Assembly (NCBI RefSeq): GCF_037102585.1
Contig: NW_027043837.1
Span: forward strand, 62,001-126,000
Direction of reading: 5' to 3'
From: Saccharomycopsis crataegensis
Taxonomy: Eukaryota; Ascomycota; Saccharomycetes; Ascoideales; Saccharomycopsidaceae
DNA: 64,000 nucleotides
Shown: piece by piece, positions 18,991 through 31,549 of the stretch
Position numbering within the stretch: the stretch's first letter is position 1
How the letters are laid out: each line of letters starts with the position of its first letter
Program-made: the position numbers and the translations under genes
Notes under the pieces: generated by a model
What the model saw: the letters and a program-made list of their open reading frames with translations, nothing else
What the model was told of the DNA's origin: nothing
Databases searched by the model: none

Positions 18991-21900
18991 TATTGCACCA
19001 TTGGCATACTTGAACACAAACCCAGTAGTAGACTTTCTGTCTGACTTATCTCCAGCCCAGTCAGCATCACAATATCCAACTAGTTCACCATCTCCTTTAT
19101 CTCCAGCCTCATATCTTATACCTAATTCTTTCGTACCTTTCAAATATCTCAACACTCTTTTAGCTGCCTTGTAATGGACCTCCTTTGGCTCCTTGAGATA
19201 TCTTGATAAAACACCGACGATATAACTAATATCGCTCCTAACAGTATTGGCAGCAAACAACAATTTTCCAACTAAAGATCTATAGGCTGTAGCATCACAT
19301 GTTTCAGCATTGGCATCCACCAACGTAAGTTCTTGGCCAGAAATTGTAGGCGTCTTATCGTGGTTGCAATTCTCCATTCCAAATTCCTTCAACATGGAAC
19401 CAATGTAGTCTTTCAAACTCATGTTGATACCACCGCCATCTTGAGAAATATTCATGCCTAAAAATTTCTTGACAACTCCCAAGTCTTTCATCTTGAAAAC
19501 ATTCATCAATTCAGATTTGACTTTTCCAATAGCAAAATCTGAGGTACCAGCTATCAATAAGTCGTCAACATAGAGAGCAACCATCACAAATGATTTTTCC
19601 GATTTCCTTGAGTACAAACAATACTCAGCACCGTTTCTAACAAAACCAAGAGACGACAATACACTGTGGATTCTCTCATTCCACACCAAGGGAGCTTGCT
19701 TCAATCCATATAAGCTTTTCTTCAATCTCAAAACCATTGTTTCTTTTCCCTTAACCACATACCCTTCCGGCTGTGTCATGTATAATTCTTCTTGAAGAAA
19801 CCCATTGAGAAAAGCTGTCTTAACATCCATCTGATGAACTGCCATTCCATTCTTGGCAGCGATACTCAACATCAACCTGATAGATTCATAACGCACCACA
19901 GGTGAGAATGTCTCATTGTAGTCAATACCCTTCACCTGTGTGAATCCTCGAGCAACAAGTCTTCCCTTGAAGACTCCATTATCTTTCTTTGCAAAGACCC
20001 AACGACATGTAATTGGCTTTCTTCCTTTCGGCAACTTGACCAATTCATAAGTGGAGTTCTCCTTGTGAGCAGCTATTTCTTCGTCACAAGCGCGCTTCCA
20101 TTCCACTCTTTCATCGCTCTTCATAGCTTCCTTGTAGTTTCCAGGAACATCAGTTCCTCCAGATATAGCGTCAGCTTCACCAGCCATGAAGCATGTAGCA
20201 ACGTAATTCACAGGTTTGTATTCTAACAACTTGCTTTTGGTATCATCATTCAGTTCTGATTCTTCATCACAATCACTTGGCTCTTCAATATGAGGCTCAA
20301 TTTTCGAAACCACCAAGTCATCATTGCTACTGCCATTTGGAACAAACGAAGTCAACTCTTCTGAATTTCTTGTATTCCTGAACTTCTTTCTTTGTGGTTT
20401 CTCAGTAACACTTTCCCTCTCTGAATCTGAGCTGAATGTGTCAGGCTGTTCTTCTATTTCAGCCAAAATACCAAATGGGTTTCTCTTAATTATACCCCTG
20501 GTTTCCTTGACTCTAGAACCTGATGATCTTTTTCTTTTCGTAGCAGTAACCAACTGAAAAGCATCATCATAAACTTTTGAGGGAATCAATTCTCCGTCCC
20601 CATACTCCTTGGTTTCCACAATGGACATTTCAATGTCTTTATCAGGTGCATCACTTTCAGATACCATGCTTGCATCATCAACTGAGATTTGGGACGTAGT
20701 TTCATCATCATGGTATGCAGAGCCATTTCTACTACCAACATCAATATCAACCAAATCATCATTCATAATAATTGGAGCAGCAGATATTTCACCAATGATA
20801 CCTCCCCCTCCTCCGCCAGAAATTCCAATCCTTTCTTCTGGTGCAACAGTGGAGGACTTCTTTCCATCTTGAAAATAATATCTTGACTCATCGAAGTTCA
20901 CTTGGGCAGCCGTAACAACTCTATTTGCTTCGGGATCAAACATCCTATAAGCACACCGATTTCTATCATACCCAAGCATAACACACATTTTTCAAGTAGC
21001 ACCAAGTTTCCCATATCTCAATTTATGGGGAACAACAACATATCCAATACAACCAAAACAACGAAGATGATCAAGTCCTGGATTATAACCAAACCAACGA
21101 CGATACGGAGTCTGAAAACCAATCACTCGGGATGGTGTTCTGTTGGTCAAATAAGCAGCAGTACGAACTGCCTCTGGCCAAAATTGCGCAGGCATGGATG
21201 CCCCAATCATCAAAGATCTTGTTTTATCTTGAATGGTCCGATTCATTCTTTCAGCAACACCATTCTGATAACTATGGTGTGGCACCGTCAACTCATGAGC
21301 AATTCCTTTTCGTCGCAAGAACGCGTGCAATTGGCCTGTAATGAATTCTCCACCATTATCAGTTCTTATGGTTCCAACTCTAAAGTCTTTTCCTTGTGAC
21401 TTGAACATTGTCTCAGAGTAGTTTATGAAGTCAATAATCTGAGCCGTGCACTCGGACTTTTGAGTTAAGCATCGAGTTTCCACATACTTGGCATATCCAT
21501 CTACTATCGTAAGAAAGTAGGCACTGGAATCAATCGAGCCATAGCTAAAAGGACCACAAACATCCATATGCAACAATTCCAATGGTCTCTTAGGTTTAGA
21601 ACCATGACCCAACTTTGGTTTTTGGACTGTTCCTTTAGCAGCAAGGCAACAGTCGCATCGAATAACAGCATTGTCACCCAAGATTTTCCCTTTAACAAGC
21701 TTAAACATTTTGTTAGCTTTCTGTAAAATATTAGCACTTGGGTGTCCGAGTCTTTGGTGCCAGAGACCACCCTTATCAATACTGTTAAAAGCAACACCAT
21801 TAGCATCAGTAGATAATCTGTAAAGCCCATTCATCAGAGGATCCTTGGTACCAATAACCTTCATTTCCGGATACATTTTCACTTTGTTTCCTTCAAACAA

Positions 21901-23371
21901 TAATTTCGCACCATTCAGAGTAGCCTTGGAAACTGAAATCAAGTTGGCTTTTGAGTCTGGAACATAATAAGCATCTTTGATTTCAATATTGGTATTATCA
22001 CGTAATTTGAACTCCGCAGACCCAATACCTGCAACAGCAACACCACCGCCATCAATCCCGGAGATCTCTCCTCCAAACGGTCTGATCGTCTTGAACAAGC
22101 TCTTATTGTTTAAGATATGTTGCGAGGCACCTGAATCAAAATACACCCTGGAGTTGTTACCATGCATTCCCATAAATGCATACCACGATGGTGACGGATT
22201 CCTACCATCGCCAATTAATTTCTCTCTCTTAGGAGCCTTGCAATCTCTTCTGAAATGTCCAGGCTTCCCACAATTGAAGCACTTGTATTGCTTCTTGGTG
22301 GCGAAAACCGGTTCCGGACTCTCAATACTAGTAGACGCAATACTTTTATCTCCAATGATCTCTCTTGTTAAATCCTGAACAAGACCGAGGTCAACATTAC
22401 CAATAGTTCTGCCATTTCTGGACTCGTAGGCTGTCATGACTTCTCTAGAGAGGCTATTACCGAAACCAGCCTTCTGGCCCAAACCCAAGAACAATGCACA
22501 AAGCACAGTGCTTCCGTCCAATTTACCAACAGTGTTCTTGAAATGATTAAAAGCATCAATAAAGTGTTCCACTTTTCCTTCTTTAGTTTTCAACCATTTG
22601 TTGTCCATTAAATCACAAATAATACCCACAGCATTGGTAACAGTCAAAGTACCATAGGCCTCCTTGAGAAACATAAACAAGTTTCTGCCGGTACCATCGA
22701 ATTCCGAGGCCTTAGTCAAAGCAGCGCCAGTGATACTGTTAAAGACAACCGTAGAGATAATTTCATCCATAGTAGCAACCAATTGAGCAACTTCGTTTGA
22801 GTCTTCCAGACCGTCAGTTCCGGTCTCTCCATTGATCAAATAAGCATATAACCCAAGACCTTTCATCTTCATCTTGACACTGATCAATGTGAACCAATCA
22901 TAGAAGTTTGATGAACCTTTCAACTTTTCATCAGCAGCAAACGAAGTAAGAGCATTTGAACTCATAACCTGTTGAAGTTTTGTAACCCTAGTTACAGTAG
23001 TCATTACCAATAACAAATACTATCAAACTATCCTTGTTATTATTCTTATTCTTCTTAACTAACTAACTATTTAAATAACAAAATATAAACTCAAACTATG
23101 GGGAGAGGCCCCATATTTATAATAAGACCAATATATATGATTTGTAATCATACATCCATCTAGAACATTCTAGATGATTAATCATATGCACAATGACTAA
23201 TTATTAGGCTGAGTCATAATCACATGCAGATTATATATTGCTCAGCCATGGTAAATAAACCGTCTTATCCGAGACTCGAACCCAGGATCTATTCAACACA
23301 TTGATACCCGTGTTAACCGTTGAGCCATCTGTACAAAACCCAATATATGACTTTGGATTGTCAACTCAACA
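18991..23371 (-). mobile_element. Copia family B, partial
   Basis: Minus strand. 5' LTR 22970-23371 (402 bp), primer site GGTTATGAG next to it, gag-protease-integrase about 20870-22965, RT and the start of RNase H about 18991-20080. The RNase H end and 3' LTR are absent: the copy stops at 18990/18991, where a family A LTR begins inside the RNase H segment. Protein parts are close to the whole B copy at 36244 and clearly diverged from family A. About two breaks including the end truncation. Young. Confidence 0.9.
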
Positions 23372-25193
23372 CACACTCTGACTTGTTTTTCAAACACTTG
23401 ACCTCCACAAACTTGGAATACCCGTCGACAATAGTGAGAAAATATTTGCTCGAATCAATAGACCCATAATTGATTGGGCCACACACGTCCATATGCAACA
23501 ATTGTAAAGGCTGTTGTGGTTTAGCACCCTTCCCGCTCTTTGGTCTTCTGGTAACCCCTTTACTTGTCAAGCAGCTTTCACATAACTGCACAGAATCTTC
23601 ACTGTAAAGTTTACCTTTCACCAAATGAAACATCAGATTGAACTTGTTCATAATATTCATACTGGGATGGCCTAATCTCTGGTGCCACAACCCGCTCTTA
23701 TCAACACTGTTAAATGCCACACCATCGACACTGGTGTGCAAAGCATAAAGATCACTCATAACTGGATCTTTAACAGCAACCACTTTATTTTCAGGGTGCA
23801 TTTTCACCTTGTTTCCTTCAAATAATAATCTTGCACCATTCAGAGTAGCCTTGGAAACAGAAATCAAATTGGCCTTTGACCCTGGAACATAATAAGCATC
23901 CTTGATTTCGATACTGGTGTTATCACGTAACTTAAACACCGCAGACCCGATACCTTGAACCTCGAGAGAACTACCATCAATACCTGAGATCTCACCAGAA
24001 AAAGGACCAATGGTTTTAAACATCTTTCTGTCATTCAAAATATGTTGCGAGGCACCAGAGTCAAAGTACACTCTGGAGGCCCTACCATGCATTCCCATAA
24101 ATGCATACCAAGATGGTGATGGATTCTTCAGATCACCACCCATTCTCTCCTTTCTAGGAGCCTTGCAATCCTTCTTGAAATGACCGGGTTTTCCACAATT
24201 GAAGCACTTGTACTGTTTCTTAAAAGCAAACACAGGTTCCAAACCCTCAACACTGGTGGAACCAACCGATTTATCTCCAATGATTTCTCTTGTCAAATCT
24301 TGGACAAGCCCAATATCAACATTTCCAATAGTCCTGCCATTTCTAGACTCATACGCAGTCATGACTTCCCTGGAAAGAGTTGCATTAAACCCGGCTTTCT
24401 GACCCAAGCTCAAAAACAACGCACACAACACAGTGTTTCCGTCTAATTTGCCAACAGTATTCTTGAAGTGATTGAAGGCATCAATGAAATTCTCAACGTT
24501 TCCGTTGCTAGATTTCAACCACTTAGCGTCAATTAAATCTGAGATAATACCAACAGCATTTGTGACAGTCAATGTACCATAAGCATCCTTGAGAAACATA
24601 AACAAGTTTCTACCAGTACCATCAAATTCGGAAGCCTTAGTCAAAGCAGCGCCTGAGATGCTGTTGAAAATGGCTGTTGAAATAATCTCATCCATAGTAG
24701 CAATCAATTGGGCAACTTCATTAGCAGTTTCCAGCCCGTCAGTTCCGGTTTCCCCATTGATCAAGTAAGCATGTAAACCAAGACCTTTCATCTTCATCTT
24801 AACACTGATCAAAGTAAACCAATCATAAAAGTTCCCGGAACCCTTCAACTTCTCATCAGCAGCGAACGAAGTAAGAGCATTTGAACTCATAACCTGTTGT
24901 AGTTTTGTAACTCTAGTTACAAAAGACATTGATAACAATAATATTCAATAATATTTATTCCCTTGTTATACTTGTTTTACTTGTTAACTATCTAAATTAT
25001 ATAAAGGACAAACTCAGACTATGGGGGGCATGGCCCGTATTTATATTAATCTCAATGGGTTCTAGAAGGTTCCATAAGTTCTAGAAGGTTCCATAAGTTC
25101 TAGAAGGTTCCATAAGTTCTAGAAGGTTCCATGAGTTCTAGAAGGTTCCATGAACAATGACTAACCACATAACTTTGGATTGCCAACTCAACA
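23372..25193 (-). mobile_element. Copia family A, 5' part with LTR
   Basis: Minus strand. 5' LTR 24895-25193 (299 bp, five heat-shock units), then gag from 24890, CCHC knuckle near 24175-24215, protease, and the integrase zinc region to 23372, where the family B LTR starts. The internal end is at the same base as the fragment at 1-1197, so the two copies share one junction. On the right it abuts LINE2 at 25194, so the A element entered LINE2. Incomplete; young. Confidence 0.9.
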
Positions 25194-26584
25194 GCTTTGG
25201 TATGATGTTAAAGAGTATAGTTCGGTAGTGGAATGGTAAATTTCCTTCAGTTAGAATGTGGTTAAATTCTTGAAGAAGGATGTGTTTGATTTGGGGAAAT
25301 AATTCCTTATAAAATTTGTATGGGATTCCATCTATGCCCGGTGTGGACTTCAAATTTGCCGAATCAATTGCCAGTTTGAGTTCTCTCATTGTTATGGAGG
25401 AATCCATTTTTCTCTTCTCTTCAGCAGATATTCCTTGGGTTGGAATCACGTCCTGGAGATATTTATGTATTTTTTTGTGTCCTTTGTTCCTCTGGTTCCA
25501 TCAAACAAGTCCATATAATATTCAGTTGCTATTTTCATTATCTCTTCATGAGATTGAACTAGTGTCCCTTCTACATCTTTTAGCTGTTTTATTGGGCGTT
25601 GTTCTTGATATTGGTGGAAAACTTGGTTAATATGTTGATAATATTCCGTCATTTTATCAAGTTCAGGCACTTTCACTTTTTTCAACATGTGTTTGAGTTT
25701 TTCTGCTTTGCATTTAATATCAATTATTAATTCATCGGTTCCTTGGATATCTTCATTTATAGATTGGTGCCTGAGAACATTAATGATTCTGTCGGTCAAT
25801 CTATATCTCTTCATATTATAGTAAGCCTTGGATGAAGTTAAAGTCAACTCCACTGTAACTGAATCATGTGTGGATCTTTTCCCAAAATGATTTGTTTGTG
25901 TCATATTCCATTTGTTTTCTTTGTTTTTAAGAAGCTCCCAGTGATATAGAACCTATCCAATCTCCGGCTTTTCCCTAATTCTGATGCTTTATTAGTGAAT
26001 GTTTTCTTGATGTTATGTTTGATTGAATTGAATGAGTCCTTCAAGTTCAACAAAGTAATGAGATTAGTTAAGGATTCAGCAACTGAGTCTTCACGGCTTC
26101 TATAATTTAGGGAGTCCGAACGATCAATAAAATTATTAAAATCACCAGCTAACATGATGTTGATTGTCTTTCCTGGGAATCTAGTTTGAAGATTCTGATG
26201 TTGGGCAAGTAAACTGAGTTTGAGCTGATCATGGATCTGATTTTGCTTTTGGTATTGATTTGGATTATACAAGGTTATAATCCAGAGTGCTTGGTTATTT
26301 TCTAATTCAATTAAGACATCCGTGATGTGTTTTTGGAGTTCATGTTGGACAGTAATACCTGCTAATTTGGATCCTAACACTGGAATAGAATCATCAACAA
26401 TTATTGCTGTTCTGGAACAGGTTGAATTATAGTATATGACTTTGTTATCGAACTGAAACGAAAAGTCTTCTGATAGATTTAGTTCTTGGAGCAAAGACAC
26501 ATTGGATTTTTTGGTGAAACTTATTACCAACTGGTCGCTGATACGACTCCGTTGTATATTTTGAGTATTGATTTTAATAATCAT
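25194..26584 (-). pseudogene. LINE2 ORF2 fragment (endonuclease and start of RT)
   Basis: From 26584, MIIKINTQNIQRS starts an apurinic-type endonuclease with LLQELNLSEDF, AGDFNNFIDR and RSTHDSVTVE, then the linker and the start of RT (TPGIDGIPYKFYKE). Against the full copy it has two slips in homopolymers: T5 at 25924-25928 where the full copy has six A on its sense strand, and T7 at 25470-25476 where it has eight. It ends at the copia LTR. It cannot make a working ORF2 protein. Confidence 0.9.
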
Positions 26585-26589
26585 TATGT

Positions 26590-28840
26590 TTATTCATTGG
26601 AATTTTGATTTGTCTGTTTGTTTCTGGTTGCATCAGCTTCCAGAGTTGACAAATCATCATTGGTTGGTGTTAATTCTGTTTTCTCATGTACTGGAATTTC
26701 ATCACCCAGTAGCATTTCATCCTCCTCATATTCTTCTGAATCCTCATATTCGTCTTTTGCATCATAGATGTATTCTCCATCATTTTCATACTCCTCATCA
26801 TACTCTTCGTCATTATCATTATCAGGTTCTGCACTTGATTCAGGCAGGGTTGCCTCTTTAGAGTCAGATTGTGCCAGTTTTGATGTCACTGATGGGTGTG
26901 GGTCTTTAATGACTAACTTAATAGATTTTGGTACAAATGGTTTTGGTGCTGAAGGCTTGGTGGTGTTAATTTTGGTCAAAATTGGGGTAGAGATTGGGGT
27001 AGATTTTGGGGTAGAAGCTGGGGTAGAAGCTGGGGTAGAAGTTGGGTTGGACAAGGTTTGATTAGATTTTGGGGTAATTGGATGGGATCTAAACACATTC
27101 AACTTAATTCCTGGTTTGGCTGACTCTTGCTTGGTTTCAGCTGGTTTCTCCCTTTGAAGGATTTTCTTTGGTTTGACGGATGCCTTCTTTTTGGAGGCCT
27201 TTCTAACTTGATTAACCGGAGGAGGGGTGATTTGATGCTTTCTGTTGATAGCTGGTGTGGTAGTTTGGATATTTTCATAATCATCATCTCTTTCTTTGGA
27301 TATTAATCCCAATTGGTGGAATGGATTCTTCCATAAATTGCTCAGTTCATTTTGTGGTGGTTTTGATTGTCTGGATCTAGATGAACCATGAACCATGGTG
27401 AACTCGGTAGAAGGAACTTCAATCACTGGTGGTTGATTTTGCTTCTGTTTGGGGTTCTCATGACGATCATCTGTAACATTTTTCTTTGGCCGCTTAAAGT
27501 AACAGTCTTTAGCTACATGGCTAGGCTTTTTGCAAATCGCGCAAGATGCTTGCTTGCAATTGTATCTGGTGTGTTCTCTTGAACCACAATTGATACAGTG
27601 TAAGCATTTAGTAATAACTTTAGAAACAATGTTGTCTTGGTGAATAACCGGGATTTGTTTTCCTGGTTCCATTTCCAAGTAACCATAAATGTAACGATTT
27701 TTAAGCTCCTCGTTAGGTCTTTTAGTCATGTCACTTTTAATCACTGAGAATGATGTTGGTTCAATTTGGGCTAGGTCAAGCGCTTGCTTGATGGTAGCAT
27801 CGACAAAATAGTCAGGGGTTGTTTCCAAGGCTGTTATCTCAATCAATTGGATTTCTTTATCATTCTTATTGATATTGATGCGTGGCTTGTAAGTGGATTG
27901 TTCAATGTCAACACTTAAATGGCTAGTGACAAAATCAATAAATGCATTACGTAACTTTTCATTCTTAGTTTGTAATTGACCTTTCAATATTGGGATAAGT
28001 GAGGATTTGAGACAAATAGTTTCATTTGAAATAAACAAGTAGTTTTGAGCTTCAATTAAAGCTTTCTTGATGAAGTTGATATCATCATTATCATTCAAAT
28101 CAGTTTCAATGTTGGTTAATTTAACATCGATTAATTTTTGGAAGGCATCCTTTATTGTACTCAAATGATCATCAAGCTCATACTTCCGGTAGACCTCAGG
28201 TGGGATAATAAATGACATCATGATTTTTTGTTTATCTTGATGGCTCATAATAAATTTAATGTAATCCTCCTCTGCAATATTAGATTGTTTCAATCTTGAG
28301 AATTCATTAATTAAATGGGAATTTGTGTAAAATTTGAAAAACTTTTCAATGGTGTAGATTTTGACAAATTCTTGATATTTCTCTTCAACATTTTCCACTT
28401 TTTGTGTGTCAAATCTGTTGAAGTTTTGTAACCCTAGTTACAGTAGTCATTACCAATAACAAATACTATCAAACTATCCTTGTTATTATTCTTATTCTTC
28501 TTAACTAACTAACTATTTAAATAACAAAATATAAACTCAAACTATGGGGAGAGGCCCCATATTTATAATAAGACCAATATATATGATTTGTAATCATACA
28601 TCCATCTAGAACATTCTAGATGATCAATCATATGCACAATGACTAATTATTAGGCTGAGTCATAATCACATGCAGATTATATATTGCTCAGCCATGGTAA
28701 ATAAACCGTCTTATCCGAGACTCGAACCCAGGATCTATTCAACACATTGATACCCGTGTTAACCGTTGAGCCATCTGTACAAAACCCAATATATGACTTT
28801 GGATTGTCAACTCAACAAAATCCGAAAAGTGATCCCCTCA
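26590..28840 (-). pseudogene. LINE2 ORF1, 5'-truncated and split by an LTR
   Basis: Open from 28415 down to 26590 (about 600 residues shown from 28398), plus 18 bp beyond the LTR. Contains the two CCHC knuckles (CINCGSREHTRYNC and CAICKKPSHVAKDC, near 27485-27605), a Pro/Thr/Ser-rich linker with STPAST-type repeats and an acidic C-terminus rich in DE and Y. It keeps an 82-residue block (from AETKQESAKP to VIKDPH) that the full copy at 55479 lacks, so this version is probably closer to the ancestral ORF1. Confidence 0.88.
28416..28817 (-). mobile_element. Solo copia family B LTR
   Basis: 402 bp, identical in plan to the other B LTRs, flanked by a perfect 5-bp duplication AAATC (28411-28415 and 28818-28822) within LINE2. 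It is what remains after LTR-LTR recombination of a B element. The tRNA-like boxes are present near 28718-28774 on the minus strand. Confidence 0.95.
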
Positions 28841-28861
28841 TGTTTAAGTCCTGGTTACCAT
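28841..28861. other. Junction scrap of LARD-like LTR
   Basis: AAGTCCTGGTTACCATC (28845-28861) matches the 5' part of the LARD-like LTR (2892-2908 region). It lies between truncated LINE2 and LINE1, at the LTR point used by the composite insertion at 2911. Confidence 0.5.
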
Positions 28862-28876
28862 CAAACAGATTTTATC

Positions 28877-31549
28877 ATGAGAACCACTAGAAATAGTAAT
28901 AAAGCTACTCCAAACTACTCCACCGACCCTACTAATGATCCCCCAATCATTGAAACCCCGGTTTCTTTGGGCTCTTCATTGGATGTTGGCGCAACATCTG
29001 AAACCCCGATCCCGATAGCAAACATAAACAAACAAGCTAAAGATCAAGATTCCGATGAAGAAATTACTGATGCAGCCGACAATACTATTAATAGTACTGT
29101 TGAAACCTTTTTAACTGCTTCAGAAGATCCTGAAGCGGACCAAAACATGGATTCCAACGCCATTTCTACCCTAACTACCTCTCCAGCAATTAATGTTTCT
29201 TCAGTTGATTGCGATCGCAATTCTCATGCAGCATGTGACACTGACATTGACATGCATAATCCTGTTATTCCAACCCAAGCCGTTATTTCTACTGATTTTA
29301 TTAATGAAAACTCCGAAAACCAAAAAAAAATCGAAAATTCTCAAAACCCAAAAAAAAATTCTGTTTCTGTTCCTTCTGTTTCTGTTCCTTCTGTTCCTGT
29401 TCCCTCTGTCTCATCTTCTACTGTCGCCTCTCCAACTACGGCCTCCAATCCGGTGGCTCCAGCTGTCAATGTGACAAGACCAATCCAAACCTATGCTCAA
29501 GCCACCGCTGGAGACAAGCGCACACCTCGAGCCACTACAAACACCAATGATCCATCCTTCCAAAACGTGTTGATGAAATTTGAAAGAACTTTCAAATGGG
29601 CAAGTCACATCAAAATCCTTGACTTTAAGCACCGCGACGTATTGGAATATGCCATAAGCGAGAAACGCAAATCAGGAAAATTGTTCTCCACCTCCAATCC
29701 TGCTATTATTAAATCCAAAGAAAAACGCGAGGAACTCGTCAAGATCATGGAAATTGAAGATTTCTTCCAAAACTACACCAGTTTTAATATGACAAACGAA
29801 TTCAACAGATTGAGAAACTCTAGAATCAGCTTGGAGAACTACTTGGAATTTATCATGAGCCAACAGCATCTTAAGGATATCTTAATCTACTTTAAGATCC
29901 CAAAAGATATCTTTACAGAGTTTCCTCTTGAAAAACACTTGGAATCCATCAAAAACGGACTCACTAAGTTATCCAAAGAACTTGATACTATTACACAGTC
30001 ATCCAACGAACCAGATAAGGATTTGATCATAATCAGGGAAAACTTAAAAGGGGCCCTCAACCACTTGGTTATTTTTAATAAGAAGATCTGCCTTAACTCA
30101 AACTTCATCCCAAACCCTCAGGATACAGGCTCTGATATCTTCAAGAAGGACAGAAATCTTTTAATTGAATATCTTAACATCCACCTTAAAGTTACAGTTG
30201 GAAATTATACCTACACGCCAGGGTCTTTGTTAAACACAATGAATAAGGAATCCCATTTAATTGAGATTGAAATGAATTCCGAGTTTACTGAATTTAACCG
30301 GGAAAAACTTCTTGACCATGTCTTCAATGAATCCGGAATTGATCCATCATCCTTCTTTCCAATCAACACCGTTCACTTTACGGAAGAAGCTAGCAAAGCT
30401 GCCAGTATTGTCACTTATGGTTATATTGAAATTGACTCAGGAAAATCCCTTCCACTCTTCAATGACAAAAATTTCCGCTCCAGAGTCATCACGAAATGCG
30501 TCCACTGCACTGCATGTGGCTCCCGTGAACACACTCGTTTTGACTGCAAGACTTCATCTTGTGCCATTTGCAAGAAATTATCCCATAGGGCAAAAGATTG
30601 TTATTTCAAAAAGCAACAAAGAGCACCTATTGTGAATCCGGAAGTTCCAGAAAAACACTCTCCGAAACAAAATTCTGGAAAAGCAGTCAAACCAAACCAC
30701 AAATTAAACTATGGTTTTCAGACTGTCGAAAAAAGAAAAATAAAACTGAATAAACCGGCTACTCCAGAATATTCTAAACCACATTCAAACCCTTTCGACT
30801 TATTGGCAAATGAAGAAGAAAATGTTGATGATTCAATTATTGATGAGGACGATACTTTGGAAAAGAACTACCCATCCAATGAGGAAGATGCTTTAGAGGA
30901 AGGCCTCTCTACTGATGCAGACCAATCCATGGATGAACTCGAAACCTCTACAACCCAACACACTGCTACTCTCAGACATCAAACCAAACCAATAGAATTA
31001 TTGTCCAAGAAAGGTAAATCTAAGAAGCACGCCAAGTTCGCGGCCATTAGCGCCATCAAGCTGGCCCATATTAGCAAGGTCTCCAAAAAGATCCTAGCCT
31101 CACCTTCATCCCACCCTCAGGTCCGCGTTTCTCGCAGACATCAAGAAGTAAACTCACAACATCATACTACTTCTTCTGCTGCCAACATTCCTCCTTCACC
31201 TACCCCTGCCCGTGATACTGTCACTTCCTCGGCTCTGGCCACTTCTTCTATCCCTGCTTCTGCCCCTGCTTCTGTCCCTGCTTCTGTCCCTACCTCTGTT
31301 CCTACCCCTATTACTACCTCACCTCATTCTACCTCACCTCATTCAGCTTCCCCCTTCTCAAAACATCCAACTATCCTGGAAAACTTAGACAAAATGCCCA
31401 CGCCACTGGAATCATTTACTCCCCGGCCAATGAAGCTTCTGTCAAAAGAACAATCTTCCCCCCTGGAGGATAACAACAACGAAATAAATTCACCTCAATC
31501 AGATGGCTCAAATGTCACAAAAAACGCCTCTCATACACAAAATGAGTAA
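28877..31549 (+). CDS. LINE1 ORF1 protein (nucleic-acid-binding, two CCHC knuckles)
   Basis: 890 residues from MRTTRNSNKATP; a longer frame begins upstream at 28766 inside LTR sequence, but the copy at 61850 supports this start. Order: NYSTDPTNDPP (residues 13-23), a low-complexity acidic and Ser/Pro region with a SVPSV-type repeat (about 155-180), a charged helical middle (235-520), knuckles CTACGSREHTRFDC (about 543) and CAICKKLSHRAKDC (about 562), then a long disordered tail. Role by analogy with Zorro and L1 ORF1: binding the element RNA. The stop overlaps the ORF2 start by 8 nt. Looks intact. Confidence 0.92.
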   Translation: MRTTRNSNKATPNYSTDPTNDPPIIETPVSLGSSLDVGATSETPIPIANINKQAKDQDSDEEITDAADNTINSTVETFLTASEDPEADQNMDSNAISTLTTSPAINVSSVDCDRNSHAACDTDIDMHNPVIPTQAVISTDFINENSENQKKIENSQNPKKNSVSVPSVSVPSVPVPSVSSSTVASPTTASNPVAPAVNVTRPIQTYAQATAGDKRTPRATTNTNDPSFQNVLMKFERTFKWASHIKILDFKHRDVLEYAISEKRKSGKLFSTSNPAIIKSKEKREELVKIMEIEDFFQNYTSFNMTNEFNRLRNSRISLENYLEFIMSQQHLKDILIYFKIPKDIFTEFPLEKHLESIKNGLTKLSKELDTITQSSNEPDKDLIIIRENLKGALNHLVIFNKKICLNSNFIPNPQDTGSDIFKKDRNLLIEYLNIHLKVTVGNYTYTPGSLLNTMNKESHLIEIEMNSEFTEFNREKLLDHVFNESGIDPSSFFPINTVHFTEEASKAASIVTYGYIEIDSGKSLPLFNDKNFRSRVITKCVHCTACGSREHTRFDCKTSSCAICKKLSHRAKDCYFKKQQRAPIVNPEVPEKHSPKQNSGKAVKPNHKLNYGFQTVEKRKIKLNKPATPEYSKPHSNPFDLLANEEENVDDSIIDEDDTLEKNYPSNEEDALEEGLSTDADQSMDELETSTTQHTATLRHQTKPIELLSKKGKSKKHAKFAAISAIKLAHISKVSKKILASPSSHPQVRVSRRHQEVNSQHHTTSSAANIPPSPTPARDTVTSSALATSSIPASAPASVPASVPTSVPTPITTSPHSTSPHSASPFSKHPTILENLDKMPTPLESFTPRPMKLLSKEQSSPLEDNNNEINSPQSDGSNVTKNASHTQNE

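Larger units (their letters stand above)
25194..28840 (-). mobile_element. LINE2, minus strand, partial copy
   Basis: Reverse complement of about 56232-59222 of the full LINE2. It lacks the 5' end (stopping at CATGAGGGGATCAC, 28827-28840) and the 3' half of ORF2 (cut by the copia A LTR at 25193). A solo copia B LTR (28416-28817) sits inside ORF1. Sequence is nearly identical to the full copy, so it is young. Confidence 0.92.
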
